64,000 bases of DNA from Irpex lacteus (taxonomy: Eukaryota; Basidiomycota; Agaricomycetes; Polyporales; Irpicaceae). Where the stretch lies: contig MQVO02000009.1 of assembly GCA_001986395.2 (NCBI GenBank), positions 434,001-498,000 on the forward strand, given 5' to 3'. A program made the translations under genes and the position numbers. Position 1 is the first letter of the stretch. Each line of letters opens with the position of its first letter. The notes under the pieces were generated by a model. The model ran no database searches. It was not told the origin of the DNA and worked only from the letters and a program-made list of their open reading frames with translations. Shown piece after piece: positions 10,769 through 23,592 of this stretch.

Positions 10769-13700
10769 ATGCACTCTGATTTGGCGTCGCGAAGGCGCAC
10801 TACAGACATCCCGGCAAAACCAGAAGCAGGACTGGCGGAATGGACGAGTAGGATCAAAGAGCTGCAAAGACAAGTAGATGCCGATGAAGAGGCAGAGACG
10901 AAGCGGCTAGAAGAGGAGATTGCAGCGTCTCGACTTGCAAGGATGCGGAGGAGCACAGGTCGAGGCACAAGTGCGGATTTATGTGCGTTTGCTCTTACAT
11001 TCAACCGATGATACAATATCCAACGGGATATATGGATAGCTACGACAGAAGTTGCACAGTCTTTACGGGAGACATCGACGACACCTGCTCCTGCCGCGGA
11101 TCGCGAACAAAGTCAGAGTGATGCTCTCAAAAAGCTCATGGGCGAAGGCCGTTCTTCAGGCGTGTCCAGATATGCACGAGATCACAGTTCTGTGCCCAAG
11201 TCATCCACCTCTTCGCAACCGATGTCTTTAGCTGCGTTCATGGGTGGGCGAGCTACAGGCCCACGGCTCAATAGACCCGCTCCCCAACAGGACTCTCATG
11301 ATCCTACACAATTCGAACAGCGCAATATCACGTCTCCCCATCCGATCTTTGGCAGGGGCGGGGTAGCAATGCCTGGTATGGCGGGGAGAAATCGCGTAGC
11401 AGACCGTCACGAAGACGAACCGCCGATCAAGCCTGCTGCGACTCCCTCACAGGACCGTAAATCGACACCAGTACAAGAAGGTTCAACCGCCTTACGCACA
11501 CTCGTGCAGAGTGCAGAAGAGCGTCGCAAATCTGGGGTACCTTCGAAACCGACAGCTTCAGCTGCAGTCGATAATGCCCGGACACGTACTACCAGTATAC
11601 CATCTACTACTTCTGGCAGTTCTAGCTCACCTCCATCATGGAAACGCGAACCACTTCGAGACCACACCATACCCTCGGTCACTGCTCGTCCTACAACTCC
11701 AGCAGCAACTACCCGGTCTACGACTCCAGGAACAATTGCCCGATCTACGACTCCAGGAAACCAGTCGTCATCTCAGAGTATTCCTCGATCAGGCCGCCAT
11801 ACGCCCACACGTAGCACCACACCCGCCCCGCCGTCACGCACAGAGTCTGTCTCGCCTCTGCCACCACCACGTACGCCTCAGGTAACCACATACCCAGCAA
11901 TATCTAAATCCCCTCCGACTACCTCTACTACGCCTGGTTTAGCAAAGCCGATCCAGCCCACTCCCCGAAAGTCATTTCAGGGACCTGAGATACCCCTTGC
12001 ACAGAAGCCTTCTGCTACCTATCTCCGAACATCGCCAGCGAAAGAGCCCACTCCGAGTATCAGTCGATTGCAGGGTCGAGGCTTTGTGCAAAGCATGGTG
12101 CAGGCCAGCAGTCAGAGCGAGAGCCCTTCCTCTTATTCCCCTGGTACACCCTTCGGCTCACCATCAGAAAAGAACAGAGAGAGGAAGTCCTCCGTACTTG
12201 ACCGTTGGCAGCATGGCAATGATAAGCCACCGCCTATTATCGCCCCGAAGCCGATGCCTGTGCGCAAGTCTCGTACCACCGACTCCTCTTCCAACCCTAT
12301 CTCTCCAACATCTCCTACATTCTCACCACCTCCAGCCAAATCTATCAAACCAGACTACACTGGCAAGTCTCTGAAGTCAGTCGCGTCGTTGCCCTCTATC
12401 GCCCAAGCTGCTGCAGCGCAAGTGAACACTCGTAACGGGTCCGCCAAGAGCGATGTGGGCACGGACCATAGTTCATCGTCAGGGCAGAAACGAGGTTTGG
12501 GATCCTCTACCACAATGATCTCTTACATCAAGCCGCTTAAAACCGGCGACAACCCCCCAACGAACAATCCGCCATCCAGGCCTGTCTCTGCAGCTGCATC
12601 GCGTAGTCGGGCGGCTTCACCTGAAGTGGACGAAATGGGCCTCAGGACACGCTCTAGGACGCGGAGCACGGGAGGTGGGTCTGAGGTTGGACGTCAGGAG
12701 AGGCAGATGTCGGGGGGAGGAACTGGGAAACCGTTGAGTCATGTACGTTCCCTTTGGTAATACAGTTATTGTGGGATTTATACAGGTTGCTTGAGATACA
12801 TCATATTTCTTTCTTGCGTTCTTTTTTCAATGAATTTGTGCCTTGAGGGAATAATGGCTGATTCTCTTCGTCTCGATATATAGCCTACGAAAGATCGGGC
12901 ACGTAAACCGCGGAAAGCGAAGACGGTGACTATACAGGCTCAGGTGAAGTCTGAGCCTGAGGAGACGCTGGCTCGGCAAGTGGAAGCTACTAGGCACCCT
13001 GTTGACGCAGCTACTGTGGCTAGCTTTGATGTCAAAAATCTCTCTTCTCAGCGGCCTGGCCCTCTCACATCCCATGATGCTGCCACCAAGGTCAACCAGG
13101 CCGAGGACGAATTATCTGTCAGCGGTCCTGGTCGCCGCGTTCATTTTCCACTTGACATCCCCGCGTCACCGCCAAAGGCAGAGAAGCCTCATTCACCAAT
13201 CCGACATACACGCATACCGAGTACAGGCAATAGGGCTACTGTAATGGAAGTTGCACAGGCTTTGCAGGCACGCGACGTCCAACACACTGTACAGGCGCCC
13301 GAAGAGTTGCCGGAACCCGTCGCCCCTTCGACGGCGGTAGGCAGCGACGCTGGCGCCGCGAAGCCCGACGTCAAGTCCATGATTGCTGGTTGGGGCTTAC
13401 CACAGGCTCAGCCGCAGGCCCCGGAGGAAGTAGCGCCTCCAGCGCCCCCTCCCATGGAAAGGCGGAAGTCCAGTCAGGAGAAGTACTCCGCATTTTCATT
13501 GCCAACTCTGATTGAGGAAAAGACACCGGTGCAATCACCTGCGGGTACCTTGTCGCGGGACAGCGGCCGGTCAGGTCTACCCGTGATCGTAGAAGTTAAG
13601 GTTGCTGGGCATCTTGTTGAACCTTCGCCTGGTCCGGAGGAAGGGAGCATCCCTACAACTGTCGAGGAGCCGACACGACAAGTGCCTGAGGCCGTGAGCG

Positions 13701-15284
13701 CTCCTCCAGTGGTGGAAGATAAATTTGTTCATCTCCGTGAGTTGTTCGATTTGGTAGTTGTATAACGCTTAAACTGGGTTAATAGATCATCACGATGGTC
13801 CTCTACCCAAAGTGGATGTAGCGGCACTATTCCACGAGGCCAACAAGCCGTTCAGCCCTGACCCGGACACTCAGACAATATCCGTTGAAGTGTTGTCCGT
13901 CCAAGGCGCAATAGCTACTGCTATTTTCAAGGATTCACATGTTTTCTACGACAATGAAGTCCTTGCCATTATTCATCGCTTCAAATCCAAAACAAGCGGA
14001 CTTGTCGGCACGAAGGTGTGGGCATGGAGGGGTAACAAGGGAAGCGTCGGTGAAAGAGAGGAGAAGAAGCTGCAAGAGCTCGCGCGCAGATATGGCACGT
14101 CTCTCGTAAGCCTTTTCCAGAGACCCGCACATAGCATGACAGTGATTGTTTCGCACAGATCACGGTACATCAATATACTGAGCCACCAGAGCTTGTTCAC
14201 GTCCTTGGTGGCCGCCTGGCTACACGACAGGTAACGCTGTTGAGCTCGGTCAAGGAGGTGACTGATGAGTACTGAATGATAGGGCCTTCGTGCGCATTGG
14301 TCTGCGGAAAACACGGCGATGCATCTTGTCAGGTCATTGCATGGTGTTGTCTATATTGACGAACTAGAACTCGCAAGTGTCATTTATGTCTCAATATCAA
14401 GACAGCACTCATGCCATCATATAGGGCATCAAGAACCTTTGCTCCGGCTTTAGCTATTGTTTATCTTTGCTAGAGACATTCTATGTCTGGCATGGACATG
14501 CATCGATTGGAGAAGAGCGGAAGAGTGCCTTGGAATATGCTCAAAGCCTCGCCTCATCGCCGGAGAACATTATTGAGCTGGTTGAAGGAGAAAGTGACGA
14601 AGATGACATGTTCTGGTTGATCCTTGGCGAAGGTGACTACGCGAAAGCAGACTACTGGAGGTACAAGCCAAGCGTAACTTTCAGCCCAAGGGCGTGGCGA
14701 GTCCACGCGGATGGTAGCAATAAACCCGTGCGTACATAAGCGATAGTGGCATATCTTCATCGGAAGCCCAACTGACAATTTCTTTTTAGGTCTTGACTCC
14801 AGCTTTGCCGGGAAGCACGCAGGACATACATGCAAGCGTTCATATATTCGACTGTATATGGGAAATTTTTGTAGTTGTCGGCAGTGACGCCCGGGGACAC
14901 CGGAAAGACATTCGCTTGGCTCTGAGCGTTGCCGATGTAAGCCCTTTAAATTGTTGCTCGTGGTCTTTTACTAAATCGCGGTTCTTTTCAGGAACTCTCT
15001 GCGATTGCAGCACCTCATCGACCTTTCACTCCACCAGTGCATGTCCTCGTACTTCCGAGTCAAATCCCTATTGATCTGCGGTTGATGTTCCGCGACTTGG
15101 ACGAGTCCTTCTTGGTGAGCTCTCACAGACCGGCATGAGCGGCGTCCGTGTCTTACGGTATCTCTGATAGAACAAGAACTCTACCCCCGACCACATGAAT
15201 CTCCTGCCATCTGCTCTTGCGTTCGAACACGTCAGCCAACCTTTCCTTCCTAGGCCACCGCAAAATTTTACTGACATCCATTGA
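10769..15284 (+). CDS. Gelsolin-repeat actin-binding protein with long disordered N-terminus
   Basis: Ten exons (10769..10982, 11040..12742, 12884..13736, 13786..14105, 14159..14230, 14283..14378, 14425..14727, 14790..14936, 14992..15114, 15171..15284) code for 1314 aa. The first 70 residues are charged and helical (EWTSRIKELQRQVDADEE). About 800 residues of Ser/Pro/Thr-rich disordered sequence follow, with TTP-type repeats near 11690-11760. The C-terminal third holds gelsolin-type modules: DGPLPKVDVAALF, a core with VYIDELELAS and SGFSYCLSLLETFYVWHG (actin-severing repeat signature), a second YWRYKPSVTFSPRAWRV, and a final HMNLLPSALAFEHV. Fungal proteins with this layout are actin regulators in the cytoplasm. 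The 14379..14424 acceptor has a close alternative 10 bases downstream. An earlier stop at 15136 would be used if intron 15115..15170 were retained. Confidence 0.88.
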
Positions 15285-15436
15285 CTTAGTTGCAAAAGAC
15301 CTCATGGAGCAAGGACGCGGTAAAAGATGCTGACATGCTGCCTCTCGGTCTGGACCATATCGCATGACCGGAGTTATATATTCCTGAATCGCTGTATGCA
15401 ATTCTCGGGGACTGTATCCTAGTGCGCTTATTCAAA

Positions 15437-16022
15437 TCAATCTAATAGCGCCTGAAAGTTCGACGAGCTTGACTCTTTCAGACTCTCTTGCTCGTACTGC
15501 TCCATATTTTGCTCATCTTTGGCTTTGAACCGCCATGCATGCTTCCCCATCGAATCTTCTGTCTTCCAGAAGTTCGGGATGTGCTCATTCAACTTTGCAC
15601 GTGATGTAGCCCGGAATAGTCGCGTGGGTTTAGGTGGTTGGCGTCTGTGTCTCACCTGCTCTTTGGCCGCGTTCCATTTCATGCAACACTTTTGACCCAC
15701 TCTCACAGCCTGTCGTGAATGCGAGCTATGGCCTCCATTAAACAAGAGAAGCGTGTTTATCTAGGAAGATGCAACATTGTGATCAGGTTATCACGCAGTT
15801 GCCCTGATGAGCTCCTTTCTTGTCCGCGTTGTTGTGGCTGACTTCTCGTAGCGAGTAGCCCAGGTAACTTTGTGACGGTCGAGTTCTAAATGTCAGCTGG
15901 ATCTTAGCAGCATGGCTCTTGTCTTCTTGAACTCTATCCTCTTCTCTCTCTGGTGTTTCCGGACTTGATCCAGAGGTCGCCCGTTTGCTGGCCACGGTAT
16001 AAAACCTCGCTGCAGGCAGCAT
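15437..16022 (-). CDS. Small basic protein, unknown (model uncertain)
   Basis: A plausible minus-strand gene. A last exon starting near 15597 encodes LNEHIPNFWKTEDSMGKHAW and runs to the stop at 15437; before it is an exon with NGGHSSHSRQAVRVGQKCC (upper limit 15760). These two join over a 63-nt intron. An N-terminal exon starting at 16022 (MLPAARFYTVASKRATSGSS, presequence-like) can be joined in frame with an 85-nt intron using GTCAGC, or with an implausible 34-nt one. The proposed start is only 24 bases from the divergent GH17 gene, and a good TATA box for GH17 lies inside this exon, so the N-terminus is doubtful. I do not recognise the family. Confidence 0.4.
15998..16004 (+). promoter_or_regulatory. 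TATA box of the GH17 gene
   Basis: TATAAAA 43 bases before the GH17 start codon at 16047. It lies within the putative first exon of the minus-strand neighbour. Confidence 0.6.
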
Positions 16023-16046
16023 TTACGATTCGACAGACAGTCGAGA

Positions 16047-17412
16047 ATGTCGCTCTTTACTCTCGCTCTTACTCTCCTTTCCGCAGGTGCGGTTCTCGTC
16101 TCGTCTGCGCCAGTACACAGCAACGGCACCGATAGCAGCAGCGATGTCATCACATGCTTCCCAGCTCTCAACTTCAATATGCCTGCCACACTCCCTAAGG
16201 ACAACACACAATGGTGGTGCGACCCGAAAGACGAGTTTGCCTTCTTGGGGTTCAGTTACGAGGTCACTGCGTGTATGTGTCTACGTTGTATGTCCGCTTT
16301 TAACCCAGGTATACTTACTCATCCACGACAGGCCAAAGCCCAAGTCAACTGAACAAGGAGTTCAGCGACATCCGCAATCATTTCCGAGGTCGCTACGTGC
16401 GATTGTACGGGTTCTGCGACAGCGAAGGATTTTAGTATGTGTGTTTTCATAAGTGTCGACGCAGATACTAACTGTCACTTTGCAGTGACGACGTCGTGGA
16501 AGCAGCATGGAACAACGGCCTTGGCGTCCATGCTCTCGTCTGGGTAAATACCATTCTAAACTGTGTAGTTTCAATGACGCTCACATATATTATTTCAGTT
16601 TGGCTTTGATGGCGGGAACGAATGGATAGGTCGCAGAGACGCTCTCTTCAAATCTCTTCATACCAATCCCAAAGCCAAGTTTGTCACACGAGTGGTCCAG
16701 TTTGGTTCGGAACCTCTCTACGACAACGTTCTCCCTCACGCTCAGCTTGCACAACAAGTGAAGCTCGCTAAGGCTAACCTATCGAGCCTACACATCCCCG
16801 TGACTGTCAGCGAGCTGGCCTATGGCTATCAGGAACGCGGTGGTGCTCAAGACGTGTTGGATGCGATTGATTCTATCAACATTCACATGCTGCCGTTTTT
16901 CTCCCAGCAAGCATCCATAGGTAAGTTGTCCTCGAATAACCTTTCCCTGACTACTTTTTGACCGCTTGCACTAGCGAATAACTCGTGGCCTCTTGTCGAA
17001 AGCGACATCCAATGGTTCATTGACCACGGCGATGGTAAGAAGATGTATCTTGACGAGGTAACGAGCTTCCGCCTTTGACGATATATCTCGCTCATACTTT
17101 CCGCTCAGAACGGCTGGCCCTCTGTGACTTCTCCGGGTGTGCAACCTAACAGTCCCGACGCCGTCGCAAACGTCCAGAATGAGCACGTACGTCACCTCCT
17201 TTGTCGTAACGCTTTATAAGGCCTAATCGTCTCTCATCTTGAAGGATTACTACGTCTTACTAGACAAGCATTGCGAGGACTTCAAGACTGCACCGAATGG
17301 TGGCATAGGCTGGTTCGCGCATATCTATTCAGATGACCAGGAACCAGGCTACGGCATATATAATAGCAATGGGAAGATGAAGTTTACCTTCAAACCTCGC
17401 ACCTACTGCTGA
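16047..17412 (+). CDS. Secreted glycoside hydrolase family 17-type beta-1,3-glucanase
   Basis: Exons 16047..16272, 16332..16434, 16486..16543, 16599..16920, 16975..17057, 17109..17186 and 17245..17412 give 345 aa. The N-terminus MSLFTLALTLLSAGAVLVSS is a signal peptide. The body is a GH17-like barrel: FLGFSYEVTACQSPSQLNKE, RYVRLYGFC, ALVWFGFDGG, TRVVQFGSEPLY with Glu167 as probable acid/base, TVSELAYGY, and DENGWPS with Glu264 as the nucleophile candidate. It ends in GIGWFAHIYSDDQEPGYGIY. Family members act on beta-1,3-glucan in the cell wall or in the medium. No GPI tail or Ser/Thr-rich linker is present, so free secretion or loose wall binding is likely. Activity has not been shown for every member of this basidiomycete subgroup. 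Confidence 0.9.
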
Positions 17413-17807
17413 TGATATCCGATACGACTCGTTCTATGACGTTCGATTATGTCTTGTTCTGCTTCTATTGGGCTGTTGTAACGAGCTTGATGTATTTTTA
17501 TCTTAACATTGTATTTTTCGGTTTCGTCTTCTGTAGCTTATTACCAGTATACCACTTCGATGTCCATGAATGCCGGTTTCCCCGTACACAATCAAACCAA
17601 TGTGATGACTCTCGACGATAATCTTGTTCTTTCCAGATGGAAGTCCAATTCGGGTTACCAAAACGATACAGTCAACGCAACGTTATTAAATTGAGAAAGC
17701 CATTACTTGGGCGAGTGCCACGATCAACGCTTCGAGAGGAACATAAGGATAGTTGTCCATCCGTAACCTGCCTATTTCACACCATCACTAAACACCTTTA
17801 TACCCGA
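17413..17807. other. Convergent 3' region between GH17 and GPI-protein genes
   Basis: AT-rich (notably 17480-17530), consistent with overlapping 3' untranslated regions and poly(A) sites of the two facing genes. No other feature seen. Confidence 0.5.
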
Positions 17808-18801
17808 TTAAGCGCCAATCGTGAAGAGGGACGCGACAGTCAAAATCATAGAAAGGGCAGCACCAGGAGCGTAGGCCATGATGGCACCACTGGCAGTGCT
17901 GTTGCTAGAGCCCTGAACAGCAGTGTTCGCACTGGAGCTGATGCCAGAGGGAGTCTGACCATCTACATTGTGAAAAGCCATCAGCATCTGAACGAACGAA
18001 AAGGGCCGAGAGATGATCAACACATACTGGTGAAATCAGCACCACATGTCTGTTGAACGTTTTGCTGGGCATCAGAGTTGAGAACACCAGGGAATTGTTG
18101 GTTAACGATGTTGAAGGCCTGCTTGGCGCAGCTGGAGCACTCGACAGATTGGGGGACGGTGGGAGGAACGGAGCTGCCTTCGACATCACCAAGCAGAGCC
18201 TTGAGAGCATCGACGTTAAGGGGACCATTGGCAGACTCGTATCCCTTCAAGGTCTCCGTGGCGCACAGGGTGTTGTTCGCATCACTGTGATACAAAACAG
18301 AAAAGGAGTCAGTTCAACTTGTGATGGGGTCATCACGAGTCATCAGACATACTCCTTCAAGCACCCAATCTCCTTAACGAGGGGGAAGAACTGCTGAACG
18401 AGCGTCGTGAGCTGAGCGGAGCTGACGTTCTGTATGCCGAGCTGGGTCATCTCAGCTTGGCAATCGCTGGTAAGGGTGTTCACGACAGTAGCGAGTGTGC
18501 TGTTTGAGCAAGCTGGCTGACTGCAGAACCCTCCAAGCCAAGTGTTGACGGGGTCAACAATTGAGGAGTTCCCGACTGTGACGAGGCCAAGCAAGCCCTG
18601 GAGGTTAAGGCATCCAGTGTCCGAGTTGAGTGCAAGGCCAGCCAGTCCAGTCTGACATCCCGTAGAGATGCTGCAATGCGGTGAGCAGATTCAGCCATCT
18701 GTTTGACATAGTACAGGATGGCGATAGACGCACCTTTGAGCGGATGTGTAGGCAATGACACCAGTCAGGCTAGCCAATGTGAGAACACGTCTGTTAACCA
18801 T
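17808..18801 (-). CDS. Cys-rich secreted protein with probable GPI anchor
   Basis: Exons 18734..18801, 18353..18670, 18028..18284 and 17808..17962 code for 265 aa. There is an N-terminal signal peptide (MVNRRVLTLASLTGVIAYTSA). Regularly spaced cysteines follow (TGCQTGL, TGCLNL, GFCSQPACSN, SDCQAEM, EIGCLK, TLCATET, ECSSCAKQAF, QTCGADF). Then come a Ser/Asn/Thr-rich stretch and a hydrophobic C-terminus (YAPGAALSMILTVASLFTIGA) of the type replaced by a GPI anchor. Such fungal proteins sit on the outer plasma membrane or wall. I know no biochemical role for the family. The start is the Met directly before the signal peptide; longer upstream readings are not credible. Confidence 0.8.
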
Positions 18802-21566
18802 GTCGAGACCTGAGAAATGTAAGGGGAAAAGATAGACTATCTGGAAAGCCTGTATACGATGGGAGGCTGAAGTAGAAAGTAGGTGGGAGAGCAGGGCCTG
18901 CTGCGGCGAGGGGGAAATCAAGAAGTGGACGGCGAAGGTGAGCCGCCTCTCACAGGAAGGCTGTGCGCCCTATTATAAGTACCGCACACATGGCCCCGCG
19001 AATAGCGGTTGCCCATACAACATTTGACAACAGCCGCCAAGGCGACAAGCCTAAATGCGCATCAAAGCGATCAAATTTGCCTTTTGTGGCATACCGTACT
19101 TTCAAACCTCTCGATTTTGTGGAGTCATTCCCTGCCATTCCTTTACTTCCGATATTTCTGCAACGGCGAGTGAGACATGCCCGTGTACTGGCATGATGGC
19201 CCATGAAACCAAAGAGCGTTTCTAACCCGCGATTATGTATCTTCGCCGAGAGACAAGATCAAGACTGTCCCAGAAAGATGTAACAGCTTGGCAGCGGAAG
19301 AAGGGAAGACATGGTATTTCCTCTAGTTGCAATTTGCGAGGGTGCACACACAGGATTCTGGACCCCTGTAGCATCAAGGGTAATGACTCACCATGCAAGG
19401 ATTTCTTTAGGAGACGGCTCTACAGATCACCGAGATATACAGTACATTTCAGAACTTTAAAGATGTTGGCTCTAGAGAACTCGTGTAGGGGGGAATTCAT
19501 CCTCGGTAAGTGCGCTACGAGATAATTCATTGCTATCTGCTATTAGTAACGCTTCTTAGTCAGACCCTGCTGGTAGTTCAATACAACGTTCAATGTTAGT
19601 GTGATGGACATCGAGTAATACGAAATTTACCCAAAGCAAAGTTCTGCTGTTGGGTTTTGCTGAGTTGACGCGCGATCTCAAGACAATGCAAAGTTCAAAC
19701 TCTTATTCAGGCCATGACCCGGCGACAATGGTGCTGTCTGGCCCGGCATAAGGAACTTGATGCTTTCCGTGGACCACTCTATAGTGAGAATATTTGCAAT
19801 GACTTCGTGACCAGAACCATGATTTACTTATGTCACATAGGGAGGGCTGAATAGTAAGAGTCAGACAGCTGACGACTGCCAACAACGACAGGCAGAATCA
19901 GAGCAGCGCCGTGAGTTGCAGAGTGTTCCTTGACTTCAACCAAGAGTACGTTACGACGTTCGTACAACTTGTGAACTGTACATACCTTGTATAGGGTGGG
20001 TTCGTGATCCGCCATATCCGGAAAAGAAAGGCAAGGGACCTCGGACACTTCATTGGACGCTCAATCAAGCTACCGCTTCAAACGGGCTACTGTAGTACGT
20101 ATATGGCTTACTTGCTACTCGCGATGTGACACTGAAGATTGTAAGGTCAGGGGTATACGTCCAGTCTGCAGATCAAACCAGTAAGCAGTGATATCGATCA
20201 CCCCTACCTACGTCCAGTGTCTAGTGAGTAACTTTCAGCCGGAAAAGTCTTGTCAGCACTGTGCCATGTCCGAGTCTCCGCTGAGAGACGGAAAGAGGGC
20301 GAACGGTCCCTGGGCTGTCATGTTCGCCATACAGTCATGCAAGCAAGGGTGCTTACTGAAACTGTAAGAGCTCCTCTGACCGAACTCTATCCTTGTTGCA
20401 CAAACACCCAGAACCACGTCTACATTCAGCACGAGATCACCGCATTACTTGTCAGCCTCCCGCGCATTCCGAGCCACTGACCCGAGATACAGGCTCCAAA
20501 ATGCTACGCATCCTGCAAGATATCCATGTTTCGCACACGGCGCATTTTCTGTTCCCCCGTTCTCGTCCAGTGACTATTCCAATCAATCGCGCAGCGCATG
20601 CGCCCTGATACTCTTCTCTGCGCCCGGGACAGTAAAGATCAGCTGGTCACCCAAGACGAGAAGAATCTCATAAGCAAAGGGTTCACGGAACTGGGGTAAG
20701 AAAGGAGGTACGTCTAGCGTCGTTGTGTGCTGCTCTGCGAATACTAGACCGAACTGGTGTTCAGAATTTCTTCCTTGAATGGTTCCCTTTTACAGATCAC
20801 TGGCGATGTCAATCTAGCGTAAGGAATGAACCCTCTTTCACTGTTACCGATGTAATGCGTCGGTCTACTTATCGGTGAGTAGCTAGTTATCCTATCGAGC
20901 TGCTGACTCAGCTACTATCCAGGTTTGGGTACTGGTGACACCTCAATACTTCAGATTTTCAGATGCAATATAGAAGCACCAGCACCTGTCCCCCATCGGA
21001 CCATGGGTCCTTCTCCGGAGAGCATCCCCTTCGATTTCGGCCATTTTTGATGTCGAAGCCGAATATCGAGCAACACAAGCTTTGCGGAACTCGTGCTTGG
21101 AATCAATCGGCTTTCATTCGTAAGACCGACAGTTACGAATCCCGTTCTGCCGTAAAATAGATTTCCAGACCTCTGAAGTCATTGGCCTAGATTTGCTTCG
21201 CTAGCAGGATCCTCATCAGGCAACTCGAGAATTAGCCGCGGATCGCACGATTGCTCGAATCTGTATGTTCTATGGTCAGAATAAACAGTACGCCATGGGG
21301 ATACACAGTTTAATTGATGTTATTCTCCTGTCTTCTTCATCATAGGCTTGTCAACCACTGGTCGCAGAGGCCCCCTGGGGCAAATTCTACTCGTACTTTA
21401 CAAAAGGGTCGAAGTCCGTCCATCCGGACTAAAGTGAGAGTAAGTACATAGCGTATCAGAAAATATTTGGCACAAGATCATTTCATGAACAAGGAGTATA
21501 TACATAATAAACAAGGTGTGTGTCGTATTTTACATGATACAAATACAGGTGCGGTACAAAACAACA
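18802..21566. other. Gene-poor stretch (2.8 kb)
   Basis: Apart from the promoter of the GPI-type protein gene near 18802-18980, I find no open frame with intron logic or a recognisable motif. A minus-strand frame at 19833..20048 has a donor-like GTATGT after MADHEPTLYK but cannot be extended convincingly. There is no obvious transposon end or long repeat. The stretch could hold a non-coding RNA or decayed sequence. Confidence 0.4.
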
Positions 21567-22296
21567 TCAGATCTTCCAGTAGTCCGTGATCGCCAACGCT
21601 TGTTCGAACGGAAACTCGCCTCCCCACGCTTCGCAATCGCTCAGGCTCTCATTTACGGCCGCCTTAAGCCCCTGGACCGTTGAGCGTGCAGCAGCTAGAT
21701 CCGTCACCCGCCCTCCTCCCAGCTCCTCCTTCATACTCTGATAAGCTTGCGAAATGTCTTGATCAACAGCTGCGAGGATATCCGCTGTTTCGCCATCCAA
21801 ATCCCATCGTTGACCGATGGTTGCCTGAACCACCTCCGTCAAGATGCCCATGCTTGCAACACCCATCCCTGCGCCGTATAAGGCGCGTGACCGGCGAAGG
21901 GACGCGTGTAGGTTCGGTGTTGGTACGACCACCCCGTCGCTCGTGACGGTGAAGAGTGATGTTGCACAGGGTCGCGATCGCGCATTCGTGTGAACGAGTC
22001 GCTTTCTTGCAGCCGCTGTAAACGCGGACGCTGTGCTGGGAGGACAGCTCGCCAGAGTCGCGCGCAGGATCGCTCGGAGGCTAAGGTTGGGAAAGTGGAT
22101 GGTAAGATAGTGGTGCGTGCACAGACAACGACACTCACTCATCAGCCTCTGCATTGGCAAGTAGAGTGTCCACCATCAGGTTGCTAATAGCGAATTGTAA
22201 TGAGATTCGTTCGCGAGCTCGGACAGCAGCAATGACTTACACATGTGTAACGCTTGAGCGGGATTCAGGAAAGATGGCAAGTTGTGGGGCAGGCAT
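21567..22296 (-). CDS. Small unknown protein, 204 aa
   Basis: Exons 22241..22296, 22139..22183 and 21567..22080. It begins MPAPQLAIFPESRSSVTHV, then VNLMVDTLLANAEADDLRAI. It contains SCPPSTASAFTAAARKRL, then a Gly-rich YGAGMGVASMGILTEVV and a helical acidic end finishing ITDYWKI. There is no signal peptide or clear membrane segment. I do not recognise a named domain; it reads as a conserved soluble basidiomycete protein. A TATA-like box lies at 22406..22413. The three-exon join is supported by good donors (GTAAGT, GTGAGT) and frame continuity. Confidence 0.75.
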
Positions 22297-22405
22297 GGTG
22301 TTGGCGGTGATCAAGAGCCTGAGTGAGGTCGAAGTGAGCGTGCGGGTATAGTTACAGAGGGGGACGGCTGAAGTGAGGTACGTGACGAACGCGTACAACT
22401 CGCCT

Positions 22406-22413
22406 AATATATA
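22406..22413 (-). promoter_or_regulatory. TATA-like box of the 204-aa protein gene
   Basis: Reads TATATATT on the minus strand, 110 bases upstream of the ATG at 22296. Confidence 0.45.
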
Positions 22414-23482
22414 GCACGGTAGTTGCAGGCATCAGTCTGACCCCGGATGCCGGGAAGCAAAGTCGGTAGTGCTATATCGAACAACGTGGATCGCTTGGCT
22501 AGTGTGTCGATGGACCAATTACTCGAAACCGCCCTCGAGGGACTCGATCAAAAACTTCTGGTGGACGTCCCCTACAAATTGCCACTGGCAGCGGCCTTCT
22601 ACAGCTCGCCGGACATGCTGCCCGCTGACTGACTTGCAGCGGGACCGGAATGCGAATTGGTATCCTCCGAACCCCTTGTGGCGCTCACAAACACCGTGGC
22701 ACGAAAATCACAGAACATAGGTCTTCGCGCGTGTATCACTGTGCCCATGGTGCACAAGATATCGGTGCTTTCACTACGTATCTGGCTCATCCTGAACACA
22801 GAGCATCATCAGATCATATCAGGTTTAGCGTCGGTCAGTTAGCGTGACAGACCCTACCCCCAGGCACACAAGCGCGTTGTTAGCTCCCCGCTTTATCTAG
22901 ATATCCCCACTCTCGCGGCAGGCGAGAAGCAGCAGCGACCTGACAGGTGCGTGCCAGCGTTAGCCCTCCCTTCTCCGAGCATTAATTTCGGATGGTTCGG
23001 CAATTAAACTCGATATCCCGAGATTAGGCTGAGCTATACGACTCGATCGAAAGTTATCTAGGTAGCTATGGCCATCATCGGTCTCGCCACGGGTGGCGGG
23101 CAAGGGCGGGAGGACTCGTAAGTTGGTCTGCGAGGGGACAACTTTCGAATCAGAAACGAGGCTCATGGTGCCTCCCGCTCAACGACAGCTTGCGAGAAGT
23201 TGGAAGAAACTGCATTCGCTCGAGGTGTGATTGGAGGGCAATCGCGCCTGATTCATTGATTAGTTATTTAACCAGTTTCTCAGCGGCAACCATTTAATAT
23301 ACCGGGCGCGCAAGCAGACGAGAGCGGACGATCTTGGTTGAAGATTGCGTGGGACCCCAGACACTGCAATCTCACCCTGCTTCCGAGACATGATGCTGCT
23401 TCTATCCTCCGCTCAAACCTGCGGCCGTGCAAACGTGTTGTGATGATCCGGACCATGACTTCTTACTGACCTCTGTATCTCG

Positions 23483-23489
23483 TATATAA
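23483..23489 (+). promoter_or_regulatory. TATA box of the aldo/keto reductase gene
   Basis: TATATAA 104 bases upstream of the ATG at 23593. It argues against using the upstream in-frame ATG at 23512, which would lie at or before the expected transcription start. Confidence 0.6.
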
Positions 23490-23592
23490 GCCTCACCAGG
23501 TTGAAGCCAAAATGTACCCAACCTATACTCTCATACGCGTTTGCCAAACATCTAATCGAATATTGATCACAACTCACACAGATCTTTCATCA

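Larger units (their letters stand above)
22297..23592. other. Divergent intergenic region (1.3 kb)
   Basis: Promoter space between the small unknown protein (minus) and the aldo/keto reductase (plus). It holds a minus-strand TATA-like box at 22406..22413 and a plus-strand TATATAA at 23483..23489. I see no gene in between. Confidence 0.5.

Noticed and set aside
16273..16331. Possible frame problem at the first GH17 intron
   Set aside because: The donor GTATGT at 16273 and the acceptor ending at 16331 give EVTACQSPSQ in frame; no anomaly remains.
19833..20048. Minus-strand frame MSEVPCLSFPDMADHEPTLY with a following donor
   Set aside because: It cannot be extended into a gene with consistent exons, and no family is recognised.
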